A stretch of DNA of 64,000 nucleotides from Henckelia pumila (lineage: Eukaryota; Streptophyta; Magnoliopsida; Lamiales; Gesneriaceae): positions 136,742,375 through 136,806,374 of the forward strand of contig NC_133121.1 of the NCBI RefSeq assembly GCF_033568475.1, in the 5' to 3' direction. Below, piece after piece: positions 36,001 to 43,854 of the stretch. The stretch's first letter is position 1. Each line of letters starts with the position of its first letter. The position numbers and the translations under genes are program-made. The notes under the pieces are model-generated. The model ran no database searches and was not told where the DNA came from. It saw nothing but the letters and a program-made list of their open reading frames with translations.

Positions 36001-36159
36001 GAGCCTTAGCTGGGTCTCACCCATCCTTAGCTTACGATTTTTTGTCATCACCTGCAAATCATTGCAAATGTGAGATCCACATCCGGTATCCAATACCCAA
36101 GAAGAAGTATTAAGCAAAACATTTATTTCAATGTAAAACATACCCTTTGCAGTTCGCAA
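33054..36159 (-). pseudogene. copia Pol: protease, integrase, reverse transcriptase, RNase H
   Basis: On the minus strand, 36159 down to 34066 encodes the protease site WVLDTGCGSHICND and the integrase zinc finger HARLGHIFSRR to CESCLKGK. The integrase core (HTDVCGPF, SDRGGEY, NGVLERRS) and RT start (KARLVAKGYTQ, MDVKTAFLNE) follow. A one-base slip in an A-run near 34090 moves the frame. The rest, 34118 down to 33054, carries the RT active site YVDDILLMGND and RNase H (GYTDSSFQ, STTEAEYIAAS, KHVLRKYHIIRE), ending with a stop at 33054. One base separates this from an intact polymerase frame. Confidence 0.93.
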
Positions 36160-36969
36160 CTGTTCGAGGTATTCCTTGCAGTTACGTTTTCAATGATCGG
36201 GTTTCTTGCAGTAATGGCAAACGTTTTCATCTTTTATCCCATTTGAAACCTTGACCTTTCCCTTCTTATTTGGTACAATCTTCTTGGGCGGGGCAGAACG
36301 TTTCTTACCCTTTCCACTTGGTCCTTTCTTAGAGTTAGAAGAGGAGCCAACCAAGAGTATCGGTTTATCCTTCTTTAGTGTGGCTTCATATGTGACAAGA
36401 ATATTGACCATCTCTTCAAGGGTGGCCTCTATCTTGTTCATATTGAAGTTCATCACAAAACCGTCAAACGATGAAGGAAGTGATAGAAGCAACAAGTCCG
36501 CGCTAAGTTCATGCTCCAAAGTCAAGTCGAGTGTTACCAACTTTTCAATGAGCCCAATCATGTGCACCCCATGCTCACGGACCGAAGTCCCATCTCGCAT
36601 GCGGCTCGTCATGAGCTCTCTGACGGTGGCATACCTCTCCGACCTTGACTGAGCTCCAAAGAGTTCTTTGAGGTTCTTGTGAATGTCAGCAGCATTCACG
36701 GTATCCTCGAATCTCCTTTGAAGCTCATCAGACATCGAAGCCTGCATGTAGCATTTGGCCTTGATATCATGGTCCCACCATAAATCAAGTTTTGCCAACT
36801 CTTCCGGACTTGTATTAGCCGGGGCTTCCTTCGGAGGCGGCTTCTCTAACACGTAGAAAGCTTTTTCCGAAGTAAGAATAATTTTCAACTTACGGAACCA
36901 TTCCGTATAGTTTCCGCCAGTCAATTTGTTTTGTTCGAGAATTGAAAACAGTGGATTGCGAGAAGTCAT
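36160..36969 (-). pseudogene. copia Gag, with a stop inside the zinc knuckle
   Basis: Starts at ATG 36967-36969 (MTSRNPLFSILEQNKLTGGN). The UBN2-type gag body is followed by a Lys-rich linker and the CCHC knuckle CHYCKKPDH. A TGA at 36187-36189 falls where the knuckle should have Trp (usual form C-x2-C-x4-H-x4-C). The same frame continues into Pol without shift, so Gag-Pol was one ORF. Confidence 0.9.
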
Positions 36970-38589
36970 TGTAATAGTATACTGAAAAGGAAATAGACAA
37001 TAATCAATGATTGTTTAATTAATTTACTAAGACATAAAATATGGCGAATTTTAATTTTATGAATTACACTCCCACTATTTTAACGATTTCACTACCCTCT
37101 AGTGAAAACGGGAAACTGTTTTCCTTAGTGAGAACATGAAGTCCAATTGACAAATCATGATCCCGAATAATATCAGCCAACCATAATTTTCAAAAGGTAG
37201 AGCCCAATTACTTCCAAAGTAACCCCCATGTTTTTACCTCATGTCCAATAAGGGCCCAATAATATGACGCCATTTATTGTGACATGTCAAGATAACCCAT
37301 CAATATTAAGTTGTGATGGACGGTCGCCATGTGGATCCCCAATAATATGAGCCAATCCCATGGGAGTTCCACCTAACTTACAACATGTGTCGATCCAATG
37401 TACGGCTTTCCGACGAACGGGCCCCCAATAATATGAGCCGGACCGTATCCGCGGGTAGCATCTCATACATTGATCGTTGATGGAAGGTAGGAATATTTAA
37501 ACAATATTTAAATTCCTTTTTTTATTAATCTTGATATCAATTTTAAATCATATTTAAAATGAGGGATTTTAATTTTGAAAATTTGTCTCATCATGCAATT
37601 TATGTATGCTTGCGGGATTCATACAATTTAGTCTAAACATGCATACATCAATAATATCATATATTATTTAAGGATGATCGATCCCATTAACTAATCGACC
37701 CGTGGTTGCCAATCACGAGTCTAAGTCCAATCCTAGGTGATATGCAAGTATGCAATGCAATCCTATTACATTGTGCTTCCAATTTACATTTCTTCGGTCT
37801 TGATTGTCTGCTGGGCCCACCATTTCTTCAAATCTTTGTCTTCCACTAAGTCTAATAAATTTACAATAAATTTTGATGACAAATATGGGATACATTTTTA
37901 GGGGTGGGAACGGGCCATAAACCAGGCCCACTTTTATTACATATGATAATCATATTGGGCTATAAACCAAGCCCATTAATAAACACCAACAACAATAAGA
38001 CAAATGTAAATCACCTAACATACACCTAAAACATTGGTCATGGCAATCGATCATCCTTTATCCATTAATTAATTCAATAATTAAATAATTGGATAAACAT
38101 GCAAAGACATCATAATTTAAAAGATAAAATCATATTTTATCTTATCCATCCATAAGATCATATCTTATCATCAATTGTACCAAAATAATTACTTTTATAA
38201 AATTTAATTTAACGGATAAAATTTATAAATTTTCCAAAAATTCAAATTTATCCAAAAATCAATTTTAAATTTTCGGACTCGAACAATTCGATCCGATGCC
38301 TCGTGAACCAATCAAAAACAATTTTCGATCGGTTCAAAAACTAGAATTTTAAAAATAAAAAATTTTAATTAAAAATTAAAAATAATTTTTCCGGGCTGCC
38401 CGGTACAATCCCGGGCAGCCCGCGCCCCAAAAAGGGGCCCGGGCTGGGCAGCGATCAAATCGCTGCAGCGACGCTCGCTGCCCGATTTGCCCATTAAAAT
38501 TTAATTTTAAATTTTCGTTTTTTTTCAAAAACCGAGACTTAAAAATTTTGTACAATCGATTAATTTAATCGTTTGATCTGAGCTACCAC
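36970..38589 (-). other. copia 5' leader (untranslated region between 5' LTR and gag)
   Basis: 1.6 kb without coding sequence. It contains four copies of the motif CCCAATAATATGAGCC spaced 83-92 bp (near 37162, 37254, 37337 and 37423). A GC-rich segment at 38391-38485 has an 11-bp perfect stem, in an otherwise AT-rich leader. Near 38579-38589 the minus strand reads TGGTAGCTCAG directly after the LTR, the probable primer site, though it departs from the usual tRNA-Met complement. Confidence 0.7.
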
Positions 38590-40021
38590 TGTTGGAAAAC
38601 GGTGTTCAGATCAATTAAGAATTGATACCCGGTGCAGCGAAAGTTTAAAATTTTTATTTTATTATATGGAACGATTCCATATATGGGTATCAAAACTTTT
38701 ACGATTAAATTTGTTCAAGTAAAAATAAAATCACAATTAAATTTTTACCTTGAAATCTCGAAGCGAGATTATGGACACCAACAGAATTTAATCTGCTCTT
38801 GTTGTATATCCCAGAAACTGATGAACGAACGTTTCTTCAATCAGGTCCACGAATAGAAAACAAAACCCTCTGATTGACTGCACTAGAAATCAATCAGAAG
38901 TTTGCGTAGAGAATAAACAGATATGATCTGTTAATTCAGATTGTAATTTTTCACAAAAATCACAACCCGAATTTTCTCCAAAAGGGACAAAGGATTTCGA
39001 AAATCCCCTTGAATAATATAGGCTGAAATTCAAAAATTGCAAGACTGAAAATCTCATGGAATTTTCGAACACTGCAGTATATTTATAGATAATTTCTAGA
39101 CTAGATTAAGTTATAACTGTATTTGGACTCTAACTCCTTAGGGCCCACAATCCATAACTTAAGCCCAACAAGCCAAGCCCGTTGTTCTAAAAATTAATAT
39201 AAAATTCATCGTGACTCCGATTGATAAAATAATTTCACCAATGTGCACAGAAATCATTTCTGCATCTTTTAGAGTCAAGATAATTTTTCTGAATCCGAAT
39301 TCAGTGATTTCCAAAAATGCCCATCCCTATGTCATTTTAGAAAATCTCACTCCCTTTGGTTAAGAAGTCCAACTTCTCTTTCATTAAACTTAACTCTTTA
39401 AATTTAACTATCTCTACGGGGTTTTAGTAATCCATTACTTGTGTAACCCTCAATGGTTCAGGAATACAGCTAGTCGTGGGCTCACAACTCCTTGTGACTC
39501 GGAACAACAATTTCTGACTTACCCATCGAATCATGGTAAGAGCGCCTAGCAACATCGCCCCATGATTCCCTAGGTATTACTGATAGTGCCTGCAAGAACC
39601 AGTAGATTTTGGTTAGCGTACAGTACGGTCCCTTCAACCAAATATCTCGATCGAATCAACAACCATTGGTGCATCGAGAGTCGTTCGAGATTCGATAAAT
39701 ATGCATAACATCTTGGAGATCTATTAATGACATCGCATGTGTTACTAGGAAAACCCATTAACCTAAAACACATCATGTACTCTGGCCAGAGATTCGTCAC
39801 ATTAATATCTCCTCAGATCGCATAGGATATCCACACTCGCAAGTATGTGGTGAATCCTTGACAACAAAGCATCGACTCCTATATGTGTCGTAACTGTACC
39901 CAATCCCGACACCTGATGACCCCAATAAAGTCGGTAAACGAGTCAAAGTACAGTACTAGCATATAGAGTCTCAATGATGTTTCAAGTAATAAGGACTAAT
40001 TGTGTACAACCAAAACCGCGG
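38590..40021 (-). repeat. 5' LTR of the copia element (truncated)
   Basis: Matches the complete LTR from its inner end (TGTTGGAAAACGG) to CCAAAACCGCGG, then stops. It carries about 35 extra bases near 39004-39040 relative to the other LTR. The U3-side 450 bp are absent. Confidence 0.9.
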
Positions 40022-40067
40022 ACTAGCATATAGAGTCTCAATGATGTTTCAAGTAATAAGGACTAAT
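40022..40067. repeat. 46-bp filler copied from the adjacent LTR
   Basis: The segment ACTAGCATATAGAGTCTCAA onward at 39955-40000 is repeated at 40022-40067. It joins the broken LTR to the duplicated viral segment, as in templated filler DNA at a repaired break. Confidence 0.85.
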
Positions 40068-40114
40068 GGAGTTCAGATGACCTCCAAATCACAAAACAGT
40101 CTGTACCAAGAAGA
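40066..40114 (+). repeat. right copy of the 49-bp viral segment
   Basis: Same sequence as 31137-31185. Viral sequence continues without interruption to the right, so this copy is in its native context. Confidence 0.9.
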
Positions 40115-40224
40115 TCATTATCATTTGCTAGAAATGATGAAGATATTCTTGAAAAGATTGGAACCATGAATCAAAATATTCTTAAAATTAAACAAGCTAT
40201 TGTTAATGAATCAACCTCATCGCA

Positions 40225-40518
40225 ATGACGTCCTTAATAAAATTAGAAAAAGATCTAGGAGATTTAGAAAATAATATCAATAAGATCAATCTATCAATAC
40301 AAGAATTAGAGAAGAATTTCAAAGAATATATTGATTTAGCAACGACTAGATTAATAATTGAACAAGAAAGACATAGTAATAAAATATTAAACTATCTTAA
40401 GGAAGTTCTTTCAATAGATAAAGGAAAAAGGAAAATGGAAGAAGAACCACCATTCAAAATTGAATCATGGTATAGAAATCCCCTTAGTTATGGCAAACAT
40501 AAGTATGAAGATGTTTAG
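40225..40518 (+). CDS. caulimovirid virion-associated-like protein (coiled coil), unbroken ORF
   Basis: 97 codons of Glu/Lys/Leu/Ile-rich helix with heptad-like spacing (for example LEKDLGDLENNINKINLS), then a basic patch GKRKM. The ATG overlaps the preceding movement-protein-region stop as ATGA (40225-40228). Its end overlaps the coat-protein start. The position between MP and CP and the coiled coil fit ORF III of caulimoviruses, a virion-associated DNA-binding protein. The ORF is open, but expression is unlikely. Confidence 0.65.
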   Translation: MTSLIKLEKDLGDLENNINKINLSIQELEKNFKEYIDLATTRLIIEQERHSNKILNYLKEVLSIDKGKRKMEEEPPFKIESWYRNPLSYGKHKYEDV

Positions 40519-41891
40519 TGAAACAGACTCATCTGAATCTGAACAAATAGGAGTAAATACAGAAGAATTATATCATTCACATCAAGAATCAGAACAATAC
40601 AGAGATTTGGATATTTCAGAATCAGAGTCTGAAGATGATTTCAGACCACAATTAAATCTACGAACAAATGTAGAAGGTAGTGGTGGAAGAGATGATGAAG
40701 AATTTAAATACAACAGAGACCAATACTCTGGATCTTATAAAGATGTTAGAGACATTCTTAGAGAATCAAAAACATCAGGATTTGTGAAACAAAATATTTT
40801 AGATTTAGGTTGTTCAACAACTAAAGAAAGAAAATCAAAGATAGATCATTGGACAAATGAACTATCAGTACAAATTCAATTAACACCATTATTAGACAAA
40901 AGTGAGAATATTCAAGTTTTAACTCATGGTATGATAAAAATGACATTGGTAGGAGCAGTAAGAACTTGAGCTGAAAACCTAGTAATTACTAATCTACCAC
41001 AAGGAATGACAGGACATCGATATTTCGAACTATTTGTTGATGCCTTGTACCAAGAATTTTTAGGAGTTTCTAATAATGATGCTAATCTGGTAGCTAAGAA
41101 CATAGAACAAAATAGAGCAATTTTTATTTTAAATAATATTAAACTATGCAATTTATGTTATCTAGAAGAATTTATATGTGATTATGAAACAAACTATTAT
41201 CAGTTAATAGATGCTGATAAAAAAAACATTATAAATTAAGTATTTTTAATAAAATACCTAATATACCAATAAATAGTAAAGATGAATTCTTAACTAGCGC
41301 TTATGCCAAAACACTAGGAGGAGCTATTAAATTCATTAAAGATGTTATAACAAAGAAATGTCATGAAGTAACATTAAATAAAAAAATATCCAGATCTTAC
41401 AAACAAAACAATAAACTTTGTTGTGACAAAATGAAATTCACAGTAAATGAATACGGTTGCAAAACAAACATGTCACACAAACATTTAAAACAACAGAAAC
41501 AGAATAAATTTAATAAACCTTATAAATCTTTTAATAGAAAATTTATTCCCTATAAAAAAAAATTAAAAGGAATTTCTTCAGAAAACCTTATAAAAGAAAA
41601 TTTTATAAAAAATTTGATAACAAAAAACTACCTTGCCCAAAGGGTAAAGGAAAGAATTGCACATGTTGGTTGTGCAACGAAGAAAGACATTATGCGAATG
41701 AATGTCCAAAACGAAACGAAAAGAAAAATAAAGTTAAACTTCTTGAAGAAGTATATACTATTGGATTCTATCCATTAGAAACAATTGAATTTTCATCCGA
41801 CGATGAAAATATTTATTATCTTGATGAATCAAGTGAATCAGATTTTGAATCTGATTCCACATTTGATAATTCAAGAAATAAAAATGATTAA
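40505..41891 (+). pseudogene. caulimovirid coat protein, broken
   Basis: Starts at ATG 40505 or 40511, with an acidic Ser/Glu N-terminus as in caulimovirus coat proteins. The frame has TGA at 40967-40969, probably a former Trp. It continues to about 41239, slips by one base, runs on to about 41565 through Lys-rich sequence, then slips again in an A-run. The final part, to TGA/TAA near 41889-41891, has the CCHC finger CTCWLCNEERHYANEC region (about 41659-41710), then a second acidic tail. An acidic tail, basic region and single zinc knuckle are the known marks of these coat proteins. It cannot be translated whole. Confidence 0.85.
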
Positions 41892-41898
41892 AATAACG

Positions 41899-41983
41899 AC
41901 AAGGGCATTTTTGGAAAATGCAACTCTAGGTACTAAACTCAAACTTTTGTTTGGTTTGGGTACCTATTTTCAAGTTGCCCTTT
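41899..41983. repeat. imperfect foldback at the viral/host border
   Basis: AAGGGCATTTTTGGAAAA and AGGTACTAAACTCAAAC on the left pair with GTTTGGTTTGGGTACCT and AAGTTGCCCTTTT on the right. The arms are about 35 bp with interruptions. Confidence 0.5.
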
Positions 41984-42183
41984 TTTTAATCTTATTTTCC
42001 AGATCTCACAATACATATATCGGAAATATATTTTTTCATATCCACCTATCAATGTTCAGTAAGAAACCATAGAATAGATTTGACCTAACTATTAACCTAT
42101 CCATCGAAGAAAAAAAAAAATTGGACCCAAACCTCGCTTTGGCAAAAAAAAACCACCGGAAGCTCAATCAGGATAAACGCGTT

Positions 42184-42434
42184 GCCCACAGGAGCATAAG
42201 CGAGTTAGTAAGGCCTAAAGTAACGTGGAAAAAAATTCCTCAGCATTGCGGGTTCGATCCTCGTGTGGAGCATATTTTCTGTTGAAATATTGTGGGGTAT
42301 GCTCTGGGGGTGGTCATGTTGCTCCTTTCTTCAGGTCTCTGCCGCTCGTGCACATTCCTAGATTTAACAGTCAATGCACATTTGACTCATATAAAATGGG
42401 GTTTCATTTGGGATCAACCCATTAAAAAAAAAAA
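42184..42434 (+). mobile_element. tRNA-derived SINE
   Basis: The direct repeats AGGATAAACGCGTT (42170-42183) and AGGATAAACACGTT (42435-42448) flank a 251-bp unit with one mismatch. Inside is a pol III B box, GGTTCGATCC, near 42248. An A-box-like stretch (about 42193-42212) lies about 40 bp upstream, and the unit ends in an A-run. These are the standard marks of a plant SINE; the family is not identified. Confidence 0.75.
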
Positions 42435-42564
42435 AGGATAAACACGTTCATTGTCATTCCTAAAGAAAAATGTATTGAAATGGTAGATCTAATGATTATT
42501 TTTGGCCATATTAATCCACGTGAAAAAAAATTTATTTATTTTTTCTCGATGAGGGGTGCATATT

Positions 42565-42943
42565 TAGTGCTGGATAAAAATATCGAAATGCCGAAATACC
42601 GTCATATCGTACCAAAAAATTTACCGAATATATCAAAAAATCGGTATACCGAAAATTTCGATATCGGTATCGGTATATAAATTTTTTTTTGGTATACCGA
42701 ATATACCGAAATATTTTATTTTTTAAAAAAATTTTCACTGTATACCGAAAAAATACCGATTTTTTTCGGTATACCGAATTTTTTTTATTTTCGGTACGGT
42801 ATCCGATATAAAAATTTTTCATACCGAAAATTCGGTATACCGAATTGTCGTTATACCGAAATGAAATTCTTCATACCGATATGATACGGTACGATAAGAT
42901 ATACGATACCGTAATTCGGTACGGTATACCGTACCCACCCGTA
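42565..42943. mobile_element. hAT-type MITE with CGGTATACCG subterminal repeats
   Basis: An exact 8-bp target duplication TGCATATT (42557-42564 and 42944-42951) flanks a 379-bp element. Its ends are TAGTGCTGG and, on the complement of the right side, TACGGGTGGG. The interior is packed with variants of GGTATACCGAAA on both strands. An 8-bp duplication and short imperfect TA-G-rich ends suit the hAT superfamily. There is no transposase. Confidence 0.8.
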
Positions 42944-43680
42944 TGCATATTGAATCTACTTTACTTGAAAATCGGTGCGTCTAATTTTGAAGTATACATA
43001 TAAGTAATAAAATAATAAACAATTATCAAACAAAAAAGTGTAATGAAACATGTCATATTGTTATATCACATGGTGGATGCACAAAAAGGAGGACTTAATA
43101 TTACAATCACATGATCGCCTGGTCCAGCTTGTTCCTAATTCCTATCATTTATAATCTTAATCTTCGATACATAGAACATGCTGCCATGCCCATTCTCACT
43201 TTCACATTCATTTGTCCAATTTTCCTTTAAAATTGCACAATTTATTTAATAACTTGAATCTAATGTTCATTATAGATTAAAATGACACGAGGTGTTTAGA
43301 TAATATTGATCCCGAGTGTTGTCTAAGTTGATTAGAATATAAGTTGGATTCTCCGTCAACATTTTACGGGACGAACTTATTGCATATGAACTAAAAAAGT
43401 TAGCGGCTACACGATTATTAAAATAAAGATTCAATCTTTATTTTTTTTCCGGCATTGAAATTACTGAAGAAAATCTGTGGATGCCAAAAACGTTCCATAT
43501 AAATTAGTTTGCAACCCCAATATGGATTGGTGGAAGATCACTCACTCCGAATATTATTATTATATGCTTTTTATCTATTTATTTTTGATTATATATGTTT
43601 TTTTATTTTATTTTTAATATTTTTTAAAAGTATTTTAATTTAATTTATTTGAATGATAAAGATCTGGTCTTTCCCAGCTA

Positions 43681-43688
43681 TTATATAG
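43681..43688 (+). promoter_or_regulatory. probable TATA box of the trypsin-family gene
   Basis: TTATATAG about 170 bp upstream of the ATG at 43855, leaving a 5' UTR of about 140 nt. This is a weak single-site call. Confidence 0.4.
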
Positions 43689-43854
43689 TTAAGCTATGGC
43701 TCACAGCTAAGTACATATTCAAGGTGAGAGAAAAGTGAAGTGAAGAAGGAAGAAGAAATGCGCTTGCAGTCGGAGCTCTACATTTTGGATCTAACAGTTT
43801 TCGCCTGTTCAATCTCCTAAGTCTGCAGCCATTCTCGGGATAGAAGAAGATAGA

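Larger units (their letters stand above)
31186..40021 (-). mobile_element. Ty1/copia LTR retrotransposon inserted in the viral genome
   Basis: A minus-strand element. The complete 3' LTR is at 31186-33039 and a truncated 5' LTR at 38590-about 40021. Internal order on the minus strand is gag, protease, integrase, RT, RNase H, which defines Ty1/copia. A purine tract (AGTGGGAGA on the minus strand) borders the 3' LTR near 33040. The coding region has only two breaks: a stop at 36187-36189 and a one-base slip near 34090. The LTRs are very similar, so insertion was fairly recent, and later than the virus it interrupts. The outer 450 bp of the 5' LTR are missing. Confidence 0.93.
25493..41891 (+). 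other. endogenous caulimovirid (plant pararetrovirus) genome, split by a copia element
   Basis: Viral DNA lies at about 25493-31185 and about 40066-41891, roughly 7.5 kb in total, within the usual range for Caulimoviridae. Order: protease-RT-RNase H, probable transactivator, promoter with TATA box, tRNA-Met primer site, small ORFs, 30K-type movement protein, [copia], virion-associated-like ORF, coat protein. There is no LTR and no integrase. Separate ORFs for MP, CP, Pol and TAV resemble the caulimovirus/soymovirus style rather than the single-polyprotein genera; the genus cannot be set here. Linearised between CP and Pol, one copy covers the whole circle. Stops and frameshifts break all the larger ORFs, so it is a fossil. 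Confidence 0.9.
41892..43854. other. intergenic region with small transposons
   Basis: No gene seen. It contains a foldback (41899-41983) at the edge of the viral copy, a SINE (42184-42434), a hAT-type MITE (42565-42943) and, near its right end, the probable promoter of the trypsin-family gene. Confidence 0.7.

Noticed and set aside
25493-41891. CRISPR-like or bacterial-type defence system
   Set aside because: The repeats here are LTRs and a duplicated flank, and the genes are viral or retrotransposon; nothing prokaryotic is present in the window.
42225-42270. tRNA gene suggested by GGGTTCGATCC
   Set aside because: No cloverleaf can be formed around it; it is the B box of the SINE at 42184-42434.
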